The notes: generated from the sequence alone by a model not told the origin. A stretch of 64,000 bases of DNA from Paraspadella gotoi (GCA_051294375.1 CM119263.1:12005130-12069129), one strand, 5' to 3'. Shown: positions 43,850 to 56,121, counted from the stretch's first letter. Numbers and translations are program-made.

Positions 43850-45235
43850 AAGTTGAGCTAAATTCATAATTAAGGGTAGGGACGTCTGGCGTTAAGCGTC
43901 CGAGATAAAAATTAACGAATAAAAAAGTTGTTATTTTACTTACTGAATAAAAATACTTAAAATACTTACAAAATACATAAAATTGATAAAATTATTATTG
44001 CGAAAACATTGTTCAATCACATGCACTATATCTAGTACCTTTTTTTTCATTGAAATCGATAGATATTAACTAAACATATTATAATTAATTTTTCTTTTTG
44101 ATATAGTAAGAGAACCATACTTCCGTCACTTGATGTCGTCAAGTTACTAGTAAATATGCGTTTGAGGATTCAAAATCTGTTTTTAAAATTGACCTATGTA
44201 GACGCGAATAGACGCGATATGCCTTGAAAGCAAGTTGTTTGGTTTGGTTCCACCTAAATTTTTAGCTTCGGCCGAGTCAATTGGTAATAAAAAAATTGAT
44301 TTTCTTTGATATCTTTTGAACCAAAAATGATAGAACGATGAGACTGGTATCATATTAAAGCCATAATTATGGGGTATCTTTTCCATAATTTTTTTAAAAA
44401 ATGTTTCAAAGAATTTTTTAAAATCTTGATCGGAATCTTAGTCAAAAGTATAACAACTTTTGAATTAAATTAAACACACTTGGCCACATTTAAAAAAATA
44501 AATAAATATAGATTCTGAAAGAGAAAAGATTGAATTATGTTTCTGATATAAACAAAAATTTCTATACCTCAAATGTTTATATAATTACTAAGGATAATGA
44601 TTATCATTTTTTTGAAAAACAAAAAAATTTAAAAAATTCATGTAGGAACCTTAAAAAACATATGATTTAAATATGATAATTTAGGAGTTTAAACTTTGTT
44701 CCCCTGATTTAAAAAACTACTGACATAGGGCTAAAAGACTGTATTATCAGATTTTAAAATTTTAAGATTTAGCTGTGTCTACGAGGCCTGGCAGAAAAAA
44801 ATTATCACAATTTTTAATTTTATGTCATAATGCTATCATAAAAAATTTTAATGCATCATGTGAGGTATCATACAAAAGCTAACGATGTCTGCTACATGAC
44901 AGCACGTGAAAAAAATTTTCTTATTAAAATAAAAAATCACCAGACTACCCTATTAAGGGCAAACGCGAGTGACACAAAAAATCTTTACTATACTTTTGAT
45001 ATATAATAAAGTAATTCATATATAATTCATAGTACATAAGTATAAAACTACTCAACGTTTTTTGTGTTCCAGTTTCATTTCATGTTTTATAATTTTTTAT
45101 TACAGTGAAATGGGAGTGAAATGAAAAGATTTGTTATAGCACTTAACTGACTGACTGTGATTAATATTTGTTTATTTCATTAGTTGGAAAAGTCCCTGAT
45201 ATTTATGTATCTATAAAGCAAATTGAAAATACTTT
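43850..45235. other. AT-rich intron sequence, no gene recognised
   Basis: No supported reading frame. 44955-45080 (ACGCGAGTGACAC, then ATAATTCATA) is related to 60871-61020. The small minus-strand open frame at 44183-44386 has no recognisable domain. Confidence 0.6.
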
Positions 45236-45244
45236 ACATCATAA

Positions 45245-45770
45245 CAACTGATGCGCTTGTCATTCGCCTCCCAACCCAAGGTCCGGGGTTTTACCCGGTG
45301 GTCGCCTTGCAGTTAAGAGGGATGGGGCGCTTAACCCGCAAGTAACTCGGTGTTACAGCCTGATCTACTTATAACTCATAACAATTATTACTGTCTTTCA
45401 TTGGTGAGCTCGACTTCCGAACACAACAGCAACAACAACACTTTCAGGCGACATGCCTAAACCTGCGACGCACTTTTTACCAACAACACATCAGGCGACA
45501 ATGCCTGAACTTGGTGACGAACTTTCCATCAACTGTTTGTTATTCACTGAAGAGATGCAACAGACTTCTCCCTAGGGAGGGGAGATTGGTGCAGGAGGCA
45601 AGTCATTCGCCTGCCACACAAAGGTCCGGGGTTCTAGCTTGGTGGTTGCATAGGAGTTAAGAGGGACGGGGCGCTTCACCACCTGTAACCTGTTACCTGA
45701 TCCAAAACTCAGAGACTACTTATTTTGAACGGTTCAGTCACTAACTCATACAATTATTACTATCTCTTCA
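45245..45770 (+). mobile_element. SINE family 1, two tandem copies
   Basis: Heads at about 45251 (AAGGTCCGGGGTTTTACCCGG) and 45590 (GGTCCGGGGTTCTAGCTTGG), separated by the CAACAACA/GGCGACATGC 3' domain. Both are on the plus strand, as at 31859-32515. Confidence 0.78.
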
Positions 45771-46498
45771 GAATTGTATTAGATAAGATATTAGATACAA
45801 TATTAAATTTATATTATATATAAGGAATATATATTAAAACAATTAAATTATTATAGTATAAAAAGTCCTGAACGATGTGATGGAAAATAGTTTTTATTAC
45901 TAATCGCATTAATCATTATAATTAAAATATCTGTCCCTTCCAAAAAAATACTTTCTTGCGTGGATGTTTTCAAATTAAAATTGGTGATGAAATTAGATGA
46001 ATTGATTTTATTGACATAAGAAAAACGAATGGAATTTAATTGGATAATTATAACATACCATGTAACAATTGTAGCATTCATTTTATTGGGTGAGAGAAAG
46101 AATTTTTAATGAATTTGTCTCGCGATTTTATTTTCTTTCTTATAAAAATAATACTCAGTATCTGCACTACTAGAAAAATTTTTTGACTAAGATTACCCCT
46201 ACCCAAAATGGCAAGGATGTCATTCGATTAAAAATGGTAGGCCCCTGCTTTTAGTTTTTGCTCGTAACCTCACAGGCCTGTTTGAATTCGCCCATGGTAG
46301 GTCGGCATTGCCTAGTAGTAGTAGTAGTAGTAGTAGTAGTCAAAATGATTCTCTTGTCTTCAACAGGAAATACAATAATAAAGTTTTTTTCTAAATAAAA
46401 TCGTTTTGAATTATCAGAATCTAAAGCACTAGTAGTTTTATAAGTTGTTTTATAATAGTTCATTAAGAGTAGTTTATAATAAACTTTGGTGTTTTTAG

Positions 46499-46868
46499 GA
46501 AACTTCTACTTTTACTCTTCTACACATTATACTAATGCTGATGCTGGATGCCGTCTTGTATTATTTAATATCAATATATATTGAAGAAATGAATCCAGGA
46601 ATTTTTGGTGTCCGGAAATCGCCATGCTTTTGTTTTAAATCTTGTAGAAAAAAACGAATTAAAAAAAAAGTTAGTTGGATAAAACTTATTGATAATTATG
46701 AATTTAATGAAAAAGATAAAGAGAAGAAAATTAGAGTAGCACTTAGAAATGTGTCAAAGGAATATGGATCTTTAAGATGTGGTAAAACAACACACCGGGT
46801 TGCAGTCGACAATATTTCGTTGGATCTTTATGAAGATGAATTATTCGTTTTACTTGGACACAATGGAG
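46499..46868 (+). CDS. ABCA-type transporter, exon d (last helix, linker and Walker A start of NBD1)
   Basis: Acceptor GTTTTTAG, phase 0. The frame gives FTLLHIILMLMLDAVLYY, the last helix of the first membrane domain, then IEEMNPGIFGVRKSPCFCF, the PGxxG linker of ABCA proteins. A Lys-rich segment follows, then VALRNVSKEYG, VDNISLDLYEDELFVLLGHNG. The splice splits Walker A in phase 1: GHNG-A-GKST is completed by the next exon. It is fully open and unbroken. The family match is strong. Confidence 0.9.
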
Positions 46869-46920
46869 GTAATTTTTTTGCCATGACTACCTCAGCAAAT
46901 TTTATACAACGTACCCTTTT

Positions 46921-47098
46921 AGTCAGATCTGCTCAGTCCCTAAGTTATAGTTCATTCGAGCAAAGACATGCCCAGTGGGCATGTCTTTGCTCACAAGAGT
47001 GATTAATTGGCTAATTAATTAATTAACTTGAATAATTTAATTATTAACTTAATTTAATTACCGATAATGATCGTGGGCAGATCCGACATTGTTTTTGT
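46921..47098 (+). mobile_element. Short repeat family D copy with a 35-bp palindrome
   Basis: Starts AGTCAGATCTGC and ends GGGCAGATCCGACATTG. Most of the interior is deleted. A perfect palindrome lies at 46958-46992 (arm GAGCAAAGACATGCCCA, one-base centre). Confidence 0.7.
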
Positions 47099-47694
47099 CA
47101 ATATCTAATAAACGAATTATCACAGAGAACTGAGATTAGACTCAAAAGAAAGCTCATAAAATAACGATTTTTTGGATATATAATATTACTAATTATGCTT
47201 TTGCTTGATGTAAATTATTTAAAATATTATATATAAAATTTAACAATTTTATACATAGCATTTCATAGTAGTTATTTGCTGAAGAAAATTTTAAATTAGG
47301 TTAATTTTGAAGCTAAGCAATGTTTTGTTACATTTCTATAGTTTTTATTAAATAAGAATTGATTAAGTCTTTCAAGATAATTACAAAATGGTTACTATTT
47401 TGTAAATAAATTGAGTTATTTTCAATAATAACTTGAGAACGAATAATCGTAGGCTTATGAGAGTGAGTTCATATTAAAGCTCTCTCATTATATTTTTCAT
47501 TTTTTTGTGTTTCAAAAATGGGTTATTTCTATATTCTTTTTCGGGGTGTCTAGGAACCGTGTGCACATTTAGTGCACAAGTATACCCTTTGGAGCACAGA
47601 AGGGCAGCATCAAAGGCAGCATCATCTTCTCAAAACATCATATTATAATTATTATAAGAAAAGTTTGAAATGAATTTTCAACAACGATTTTATT

Positions 47695-47923
47695 TTTAAT
47701 AAAAAACGGACATGTTTCGGCTTAACTACAAGCCTTCATCAGCATTAAAAAGTTAGTGAATTTGAAACAAATTATGTGCATAAAGAAAGAGTGAGAGAGA
47801 GAGAGAGAGAGGGCAAAGTTTCCAACACAGAGTTGAGAAAAGATAGTGTGTCATGTGAGGACAGATAAGGTGAAACAAATAGAGCCAGTTTGTGAAAAAT
47901 GAAATGTGAGAGGGAGAAGAGAG

Positions 47924-47965
<42 letters not shown>

Positions 47966-48595
47966 AGGAGAGAGAGAGTGAGAGAACTTGAAAAATAATA
48001 CATTGTGCAATGTACAACAAAGATAAATATTGTTTAAAACTTAATGATTAGTGTTAACAATTAACTACTGTGAATAAATAAGTTAGTGAAGATGAAATTG
48101 TGAAATTTGAAAATGTGAAGGAAATAGAGGTGAGGATAGCTAAGCAATTATTATTATAGTGAAGTATAAGAGTTAAGATAGAGCTCAAAGTGAGCTGGCC
48201 CCCCTTGGCTTGTGCAAATGAAAGGCCTGATCGATGTGGTCGGGTCATGACGTGTCAGTGGCTGTGAGGACAAAATCGTTGAGCCTATGTGTGTGCGGCG
48301 TTAGGAGGCTCCTGCGGGAAGATACCCAAGGCTACTCTGATGTCTCTCTGGCTGGTACGCCTGCCGACTGCCCTCCTCTCGCCTGCTGACGAGTGGGCGG
48401 CTGTCCGTTCTTGCCGCTTTTGCGACAGGAGTGGTGGACTCTCCTTCCTCCTGCAGCCGTCGCTTGGCGGCGCTCACTCCACAGAGAAAGGGAATGAGTT
48501 GCTACAGGTGAAGGAGAGGCATCGTCTGCCCATTCCTGCGCAAGGGTTCTCCGCCTGTCTCGTTGAGTGGAGACAGGGGAGTCATTATAAATAAT
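47695..48595 (-). mobile_element. Penelope-like element fragment with 3' hammerhead motif
   Basis: On the minus strand, the 5' part (48590-48330) encodes SPVSTQRDRRRTLAQEWADD and a Pro/Arg-rich C-terminus related to the copy at 55.8 kb. A spacer, GA-rich sequence (47790-47970) and a hammerhead-like motif (47743-47708) follow. It is 5'-truncated and lacks the GIY-YIG and RT domains. Confidence 0.7.
47708..47743 (-). ncRNA. Hammerhead-like ribozyme motif
   Basis: Minus strand: GCTGATGA, stem II AGGCTT/AAGCC closed by a GTAGTT-type loop, GAAAC, then ATGTC as a very short stem III and cleavage site. Flanks allow about four base pairs of stem I. Penelope-like elements are known to carry hammerheads in their terminal repeats; activity is not shown. 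Confidence 0.65.
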
Positions 48596-48597
48596 GT

Positions 48598-49010
48598 AAA
48601 AAAAGATGTTTGTCTGTCCATCCATTGTCCATCTGTCCGTCCATCCCCCATTAGCTTTAAGCGTTAATTGCTCATGAGTGATTGACTTTAAATTTTGAAT
48701 GTGGGTGTGGAAATGTGTGATTGAGCTTTTGATGAAATGAATAAAAAAATCTCTTATGGTTGAATTAAGCTTTTTTTCTTTTATATTATTTGTAAATATT
48801 AGCTGCAACAACTTTAACCTCAACAATTATTTAAATAATCAATTATCTAATTAATTAATATAATAATAATATAATATGAAGTTTGAGAAAATAATGTTAG
48901 ATCTGCTAACGATTATTAGTGGTAAAAAGCTGGTTATTTAATCAGCTGCTTACGGCTAATTGCCATGAGCAGATCGGGCATTGTTTGCTCAAACTTGTTT
49001 ACTTTTATAA
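48598..49010 (+). mobile_element. Repeat family D copy, diverged
   Basis: TGTCTGTCCATCC-rich start, GTGTGATTGAGC unit and a GAGCAGATCGGGCATTGTTTG end. Confidence 0.55.
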
Positions 49011-49459
49011 TAAATATAAATGCAAGCTGCAAGTATCACCTACTGCAATTAAATAATTATTTATTAATTATTAATCAATTGTGGTTGAGCTGGATATAAA
49101 GTTACAATGGAATCGTGCCACAATATAAGTTTAAATGGCAAAAACAAAATGCACATTTACTTGAATTAAATTATTATTATTATTATTACTATTATTATGG
49201 TTTTATGTATGAACAAAATATTTTTTTGAATTGTATATACTCTCATCAAGCAAACAGAACCTCAAAAGCTTTTCTAGATCAAGATGATCAAAAACGCCAC
49301 CTTCACCTAATTTTGGCTTTATTGGTGAATCGCCAAAAATATATCTAAATTATCGTTGCAAACACAAAGTTGTTTACATTAACTTGATTTTTAAGTTTTG
49401 AATCTTAACTTTTGATACATGTAAAAATTATTTGATGAATTATGGTTGTGAAGAGGCTG

Positions 49460-49725
49460 ATTTTACAGGGCGCCACACCCGCAGCGATGTCACCTCGTGG
49501 CGACAGCGAGACAGCATGTTCATGTAGTTCAGAGCTTTGGATCTGGCAGTAGGCCCTTGCCTACAGGCGGATTACCCGGTCCATCCCACTTTATACATGA
49601 CAACCTCAGAGCTCGAACCAGGGACACACATTGGGATGGTGCATTAGTCCACTGAGGCGCTGCGAAAGAAACAGCTTTAATCCATCGGTGGTGATAGGAC
49701 CACCAGACAGCCGCCCCCAGGACTC
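49460..49725 (-). mobile_element. SINE family 3 copy
   Basis: On the minus strand the tRNA-like head reads GCGCCTCAGTGGACTAATG and CCCTGGTTCGAGCTCTGAGG (B-box). The body carries GGTAATCCGCCTGTAGGC. The neighbouring copy at 49912 retains the fuller head (GCCTCAGTGGCTCAGTGG). Confidence 0.78.
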
Positions 49726-49911
49726 TCACATATGAGAGTACGAAGTAGGGGATGAAGCGCATGTCTCTCTGCTGAACCTCTCTTCATTCTGGTAGCCTTG
49801 CTTTTGAGTGGCAGCTACGTAGCTCAAACCACATCAAGGGCAGAGGAGTATTATCATGCCCGGTTTTCGTGTTCGGATCACGTCGGGCTCACCATTGAAT
49901 GGGCTGGTTTT

Positions 49912-50160
49912 ACAGGGCGTCACACCCGCAGCGGTGTCACCTCGTGGCGAAAGCGAGACAGCATATTCATGTAGTCCAGAGCTTTGGATCTGGCAGTAGG
50001 CCCTTGCCTACAGGCGGGTTACCTGGTCCATCCCACTTCCTACATGACAACCTCAGGGCTTGAACCAGGAACGCACATTGGGATGGGGAATTAGTCCACT
50101 GAGCCACTGAGGCGCTGCGAAAGAAACAGCTTCAATCCATCTGTGGTGATAGGACCACCA
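49912..50160 (-). mobile_element. SINE family 3, second copy
   Basis: Same order and orientation as the copy 450 bp upstream. It ends 165 bp before an ABCA exon. Confidence 0.78.
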
Positions 50161-50327
50161 GAGTTGTAAGATAAATTTCAGCTAGAAAGCTCGAGATAGT
50201 ATGATAGTTTGATATGAATTATAGTTCACTTGGTCATATTATATACATAATTATAAATTAATGGACATTTTAAAATATTTCTAATTTTTTTCTTTTCGAA
50301 TTTTAATTTTCAAATTTTCTATTACAG

Positions 50328-50502
50328 CTGGTAAATCAACTACCATGAACATGACATGCGGTTTTATACAACAAACATCTGGACACATTTGGGTCAATGG
50401 TGTGAATACATTGGAAGATTTATCAAAGATTCGTAAAGAAGTTTCCTTTTGTCCCCAAATTAATGTTTTATTTGATAACCTCAATATAGAAGAACATATT
50501 AG
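50328..50502 (+). CDS. ABCA-type transporter, exon e (Walker A to Q-loop of NBD1)
   Basis: Joined to exon d it completes Walker A (GHNGAGKSTTMNM). It reads TSGHIWVNGVNTLEDLSKIR and the Q-loop block VSFCPQINVLFDNLNIEEHI. Acceptor TATTACAG, donor AG|GTATAA, phase 2 out. It is clean and intact. Confidence 0.92.
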
Positions 50503-51009
50503 GTATAACGGGCGTTGCCAGAGGGGAGCGATAAAAATAGTTTGTGTTTGCTATTGAAGCCGACGTTTTCACATTGTACTAGTTGACTAAAATTAAAACC
50601 CACCGATCGACAAAAATTCGCCATTTGCATTTTTCAAACCTGTTAATTTTTTTTTTAATCTTGAAGATTTATACCATTTATTTATCTAAATTAGTTTAAT
50701 TTAGTTTTAATTAATAGTCACATGGACGTCTTGTCGAATTTTAATGGAAATTTTATAAAAAATTTTTCATTCGAATATTAAAAGATGCAATTACAAAAGC
50801 AGATATTCCATAATTCACATCTCTCCATACTCCCGCCCCTAATTCAACACGCTTAATACGGTCATTACCGTTTGGTTGAGCCCAAAAAATTGGGTGTATA
50901 CGCACGGTTGTTTGACCCGGAGTCTTTGGAACCTAGGCCTTAATTAATGAAAAGTAATATTTTTTTTTTTAAATCTATATTATTTTTTATTTATCAATTT
51001 TAAAAAAAA

Positions 51010-51404
51010 CTATCGTTAAGTTAGGCGGAAGCAAGAGATACGATTCGAGCGGTTAGAGACATGGCTGTGATTCAGTCAAATAATTCGACGGATATACGGA
51101 GATTGGCTGATGCAGGTGCCAACGAGGATCACGCGTAAAGCATATTCCAGGAAAAACGTTTGATTTGGGCGATGACTGGTCTCTTTTTCGTACCCATTTC
51201 CGCGAGAATGTTCGAGCGGTTTATCATTTAGAACCAGAAGACGAGAGACTCGATCGCGAATGTTTCACAAAAATAGAACCCGATACAGCTTTATTGGCGA
51301 GATTGGATGCGGCTTTGGCAGTAGGCTTCATGAACGAGGCGGAGAAACAGAAGTTTTTAACTCATCTCGACGCTTTTAAGCGCAAGCGCAAGCCACTTTC
51401 CTAG
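51010..51404 (+). other. Possible coding remnant of unknown identity
   Basis: A GC-richer island in AT-rich intron. One frame from about 51015 reads EARDTIRAVRDMAVIQSNNS...DIRRLADAGA to a stop at 51138. A second frame (51141-51404) reads PGKTFDLGDDWSLFRTHFREN, LEPEDERLDRECFTKIEPD and a basic end. The WSLFRTHFRENVRAVY block has the feel of a retroelement Gag, but I do not recognise the family. CCCTAA words follow at 51402-51455. Confidence 0.35.
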
Positions 51405-51470
51405 CCCTAACTCAGGATTCCTGTATCATAAAAAGCCGGAACCCTAACCCGAGCGTTACCTTGGCAGTAG

Positions 51471-52335
51471 AGTGATGTGAAAATGAAAAAAATTTTAGAA
51501 AATTAAGATTTAGCATAGCAATCATGAAAATAAAAACCAATAAAAATATATTAGTAAATTTACTTTTTATATTTTTTATACCTTTTTGGGCACCAGTAAG
51601 CTATATTTATATTAAAGAGACAGTAATTATTATAATGTGTGACAGAACCATTCAATATAAACAGTCCCTGAGCTTCGGATCAGGCTGTAACACCGTGTTA
51701 CAAGTGGGTTAAGCGCCCCGTCCCTCTTAACTACTAGGCGACCACCGGGCTAGAACCCCAGACCTTTGGGTTGGGAGGCAAATGACTTGCCTCCAGCACC
51801 AATGGCTGCTGATGAACGGTTAGTAGATTTTAGTCCGCCATAATATATAGTAATAAGTACATAATAGGCTAAAATTTCAAATTACATTTTATTTTTAATT
51901 TTAAGATCGGATTTGGATTCCTTAAAAAAAGTTGATATAAGAAAGTATAATTCTTTTTTAAAAATTATTTCATTAAGTTGATCAAAAATATAAAAAAAAT
52001 ATTTAAAAAGTTGATTTTCAATTTCCAGCTTAAAAATATAGTTTTTTGTAATTTTAACCTACTTAATAATATAATTTTTGAATAAGGTTTATATTGTTTA
52101 TATTGTTGCGTCCACAATATTTTCTTTTATCAACTTTTTACCAGGAAATTGAATCTGTTCTCAGAACTTTAAAAAAAAACATTTTGAAATTTTGACATTA
52201 TATTTTATACAAAATAAGCTGACTGGGCTACTATATTTGTAAAAAAAGAAAAATAACTACCGATTAGTATTTACTAATATGATAGTTTTCAAGACATAAC
52301 TGCTAAATTTTGATTCCAAACTTTCACTTCACCCT
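51471..52335. mobile_element. Repeat family B (relative of family A) split by a SINE
   Basis: Starts TAGAGTGATGTGAAAATGA and ends with CACTTCACCCTA; the arms are inverted. A minus-strand SINE family 1 copy occupies 51616-51841. A second copy of family B spans 55080-57023. Confidence 0.7.
51616..51841 (-). mobile_element. SINE family 1 copy inside family B
   Basis: Reverse complement of the family 1 unit, including GGGCTAGAACCCCAGACCTT (T-arm) and GATCAGGCTGTAACACCG. Confidence 0.8.
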
Positions 52336-52462
52336 ACTGCGCAGTGCCTCCAACCAGGGCCTCCCGTTCATATCTGAGCCTCAACTCTAACCCTTACTTC
52401 AGCCGCGAGCCTCTCCTCCGACTGACGCCTTCCTTCTATTTCGCAACTTTCATTTTGCATCA

Positions 52463-52545
52463 CTGGCAAGGTCGCCAGTGAGGGTACTGCACTGTCACGA
52501 CGCCAGTGCCCTGGCGCTATCGCCATGGCGATGTCGCCAACCAAC
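52463..52545. repeat. Second cluster of GGCGA-TCGCC palindromes
   Basis: Homologous to 8975-9058: CACTGGCAAGGTCGCCAGTG, CCTGGCGCTATCGCCATGG and CGATGTCGCCAACCAACTA in the same order. Confidence 0.8.
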
Positions 52546-52651
52546 TAAAACAATATTCAAAGCGCGATAAAAACCTTTAATTATCATGAAGCTTTGTTAT
52601 AATGAACACTGTATTCTCTGCATCTGGGTCTACTTGCCAATGTTTTTTTAG

Positions 52652-52809
52652 GTTTTTTGGTACACTTATGGGTTCAACTAAGGAAGATTTGAAATGGGAG
52701 ATTGAAAATTTATTGATTGACTTAAAAATGCAGGAAAAACGTAAAACATATGCCAAAAACTTGTCTGGAGGCACGAAAAGGAAAACTTGCTTAGCGATGG
52801 CGCTTGTAG
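52652..52809 (+). CDS. ABCA-type transporter, exon f (helical subdomain and ABC signature)
   Basis: Acceptor TTTTTTTAG. Phase 2 joins exon e as EEHIR-FFGTLMG. The frame reads EDLKWEIENLLIDLKMQEKR and the ABC signature NLSGGTKRKTCLAMALVG. Donor GTAG|GTAAAT, phase 1. It is intact. LSGG is the ATP-contacting signature of NBD1. Confidence 0.92.
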
Positions 52810-53329
52810 GTAAATTAAGAAATACCATATTATTGGTACGTTTTTAGCCGGATCTGCCGAGATTTTACATTTCGGATCTATAATTCCCTTGGATAATCTC
52901 AGAAAATGGAGTTATAAAATATTATCCATCTATCCATCTCATTAATTAAGAGAAAACTTTGGGCATGGGTAAAAAATTTTTTTCTTCAGCATGAAATCAG
53001 GTTACCAGTGGCCTGTAAATCGCTTTCAAGTAGGCGTTTTAACCAACTAACAGTTAACGGTTGATCACCAATTAAAAAAAAAATTTAACTGATTGATTAA
53101 TTTGGTAAAATTAACCGGTTAATTTTAAAATTTACTAATTTAAACTTTTTTTTGCTTTAAGTACTATGGTTTTTTATTTCTCAGAACTTTTTCCAACTAT
53201 TTTAGATTATATAAATATTAAAAGAGAAAAATAAAAATCTTAAAAGTATAGTGATCTCGCCAGACGTTACTATCAAAGAAAATTAATGACAAATTCTGGA
53301 AAAAAAAAGATTGATATAATAAATATTAA

Positions 53330-54170
53330 TTGATGTAATAATAATTGATTGATTGATATATAATAATTGATTAATTGATATAATAATAATTTATTGATTA
53401 ATGTAATAATAATAATTGATTGATTAATTGATGTAATAGTAATTGATGGATTGAATAATGTAATAGTAATTGATTGATTGATATAATATAAACTGATTGA
53501 TGTAATAGTAATTAATTGATTGATATAATAATAAATGATTGATTGATGTAATAATAATTGATAGATTGATAGTAATTGATTGATTAATTAAAAAGTAATT
53601 GATTTATGTAATAATAATTGATAGATTAATGTAATAATAATTGATTTAATAGTAATTGATTGATTGATATAATAATAATAGATTTATTGATGTAATATTG
53701 TTTGATTGATGTAATAGTAATTGATTGATTGATGTAATAATAATTGATTGATGTAATAGTAATTTATTGATTGATATAATAATGATTGATTGATGTAATA
53801 GTAATTTATTGATTGATATAATAATAATAGATTTATTGATATAATAATAATTGATTGATTGATGTAATAGTAATTCATTGATTGATGTAATAATGATTGA
53901 CTGATGTAATAATAATTGATTGATTGATGTAATAGTAATTGATTGATTGATATAATAATAATTCTTTAATTGATGTAATAGTAATTGATTGATGTAATAA
54001 TAATTGATTGATACGATGATAACCAAAAATTTATGCGATGATAACCAAATATTGATATGATAATAACCAATAATTGATGCAATGATAACCAAATTATAGT
54101 TTCGATAATAATCATTCATTGATGCGATGATAGTCATTCATTGATGCGACGGTCATTCATCGTAAATAAA
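53330..54170. repeat. Minisatellite of TTGATTGATGTAATAATAA-type units
   Basis: Irregular tandem array of roughly 20-30-bp units built from TTGATTGAT and ATAATAATAA. It becomes GCGATGATAACCAA units at 54005-54110 and ATGATAGTCATTCATTG at 54120-54165. The long minus-strand open frames over it are low-complexity artefacts. Its end is inverted with respect to 62850-63110. Confidence 0.85.
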
Positions 54171-54585
54171 TATATGTGTATGAGTGAGAGAGAAAAGACA
54201 ACCGCTGGACAGCCGGTGCAGAGCAGAACTCGTTTTGAGACGAATCTGAAGAAGAAGCGACGGAAAAAGAGAAAAAAAGAGAGAGAGAGCGACATATAAT
54301 TAGATAAATGAGAGAGAAATAGAGAGAAGCTGGACAGTGGACAGCCTGTGGAGAGCAGAACTCATTGATATATATATAAAAATTATTTTGTAAATAAAAC
54401 AAACATGCGTGTAGCAAAAAATAAATGCGTGTCGCAATACGAAACACAACAATTTAAAGACCTCAATAATGAAAAGCCATATCTAAATTTTTAGCTTTCT
54501 ATGATTACACACTTTAGCTATTTCTAATGGTAAAACAGCGTGACGACGACGACGGTCACAAAGAAGCAATTCTTAACGAGATAAA
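54160..54585. repeat. GA-rich block and GACGAC end, inverted copy of 61860-62600
   Basis: Contains GACAACCGCTGGACAGCC, GAGAGAGAG tracts, AAAAGCCATATCTAAATTTT and AACAGCGTGACGACGACGAC. The reverse complement of this series appears at 61860-62600. Confidence 0.75.
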
Positions 54586-54586
54586 A

Positions 54587-54795
54587 ATGCTTATCAGCAG
54601 ATTCCGACTCTATAATCCACTTCGTCGATCCGTCGGTCCGCCCCCTCAATCTTGTCGGGCATTCACATCATGTGAGAACATCAAATGATAAATTATACTC
54701 CCTTATTTTTAATTTAAAGAAATACAGACATCTGATTAGCTGCTTACTGCTAAATTATCGTGGGGAGATCCGACATTGTTTGCTCAAACTTGCTT
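54587..54795 (+). mobile_element. Repeat family D, short copy
   Basis: TTATCAGCAGATTCCGACTC start with CTTCGTCGATCCGTCGGTCC, and a GGGGAGATCCGACATTG end. A further D-like segment on the minus strand continues to about 55030. Confidence 0.65.
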
Positions 54796-55310
54796 TTATA
54801 CATAATCAATTTAAAAAAAAAATTCAAAATTAGTAAAATGCGATTTTTCGTTATTTCTACTTGAGCTTATTTTCTCTTGGACGATTCCATCAAAACTGGA
54901 TTTCCAGTTTAATCACACACTTTTTTAGCCATGTCAATCGCCTCATTCATTCATAAGTTTTTGGCGTTCAAAGCTGATCAGGGGGGAAAGACAGACATCA
55001 GTTTTTTTCATAATTTATTTTACTTTATACTATGTTCTGACATGAGCTACGTGAGTAACCAATAAAGTTGTGAGTGTAGACTAGAGTGATGTGAAAATGA
55101 TAAAATTTTAAAAAATTAAGATTTAGCATATAAATCATGAAAATAAAAACTAATAAAAATACTTTAGTAAATTTACTTTTTAATTTTATACATTAGTGGG
55201 CACCAGTGAGCTATATTTATATATAGTATTAAATATTGTATTAATCCTTTCTTTTGTTGTTTGTTGAAATTTTCGTGGAACAACAATAAAGTTGTTTTTT
55301 TTTTAACTTT

Positions 55311-55347
55311 GGACATGTTTCGGCTTACAACTCAAGCCTTCATCAGC
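55311..55347 (-). ncRNA. Hammerhead-like motif, left end of Penelope-like element
   Basis: Minus strand GCTGATGA, stem II AGGCTT/AAGCC, GAAAC, ATGTC. Same core as the right-end copy. Confidence 0.65.
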
Positions 55348-55497
55348 ATTTGAAATCACAAATAATTTATTTCACAAACATTGCGAGAGAGAGAGAAAGA
55401 GAGAGAGAGGGAGAGTTCCAACAAAGAATTTAGTAAAGGAAAGTGGTCAGATGTGAGGACAGGTGAAGATGAGGACAGGGATGAAAAGGAGAGTGAA

Positions 55498-56121
55498 TGT
55501 AAAATTGGTGAACAGCAACAGCAACACACAAAGCCCTACAAAGACGCAGTAGCTGAGCATGCAGAAACTATGGGTCATCTGTTTAGAGAGGAAGACTGTC
55601 TCGTGCTGTCCCATGACCATAATTGGTTCTCAAGAGGTATTAGAGAGGCAATTTACATCAAAGCCCTCGAGCCCTCTTTGAATCGTGATGGAGGACGATT
55701 CGACCTCCCTCCAAGCTATGATTCGCTTATCAAAACTGTGGTGGAGCACCCAACGCCACCTCAGCCGCACGGTGACTCCCCTGTCCCCACTCAACGGGTC
55801 AGGCGGAGACCTCTCAGCAGGCAATGGATACCTGATGCCTCACCCAAGCCTGCAGCAACTTGGCACGACTCTCCTCGTACCGAGCGTCGCCCAAAACGAC
55901 GGCTGCAGGAGGTGGAGGAGGAGTCTGTATCTCCTGTACCAAAACATGCAAGAACAGGCAATCGCCCGCCTCACCGTCAGGTGAGAGGAGGGCATTCGGC
56001 AGGCTTATCAGGTCAGAGAGACATTCGAGTGGCACTGGGCATTTTTCCAGGTGGGTCATTACCAGATCCCAGCCTAACTAACTCCACCACAATACTCTCT
56101 CAACCTATGACAGGCCTATGA
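55498..56121 (+). pseudogene. GIY-YIG endonuclease C-terminal fragment of a Penelope-like element
   Basis: Penelope-like retroelements use a GIY-YIG endonuclease joined to a reverse transcriptase. Here only the distal part is present: VAEHAETMGHLF, a DWF-type block (HNWFSRGIREAIYIKALEP), then SLNRDGGRFDLPPSYDSLI. The Arg and Glu of RGIREAIYI and the Asn of SLNRDGG are conserved positions I associate with this family. The GIY and YIG strands and the whole RT are missing. After this comes a Pro/Arg-rich tail (DSPVPTQRVRRRPLSRQW). The upstream 5' part of the open frame (RERERE) is a GA-repeat artefact. Confidence 0.78.

Noticed and set aside
53646-54137. Minus-strand open frame rich in Tyr/Ile/Asn/Ser
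   Set aside because: Translation of the TTGATTGAT minisatellite; low complexity.
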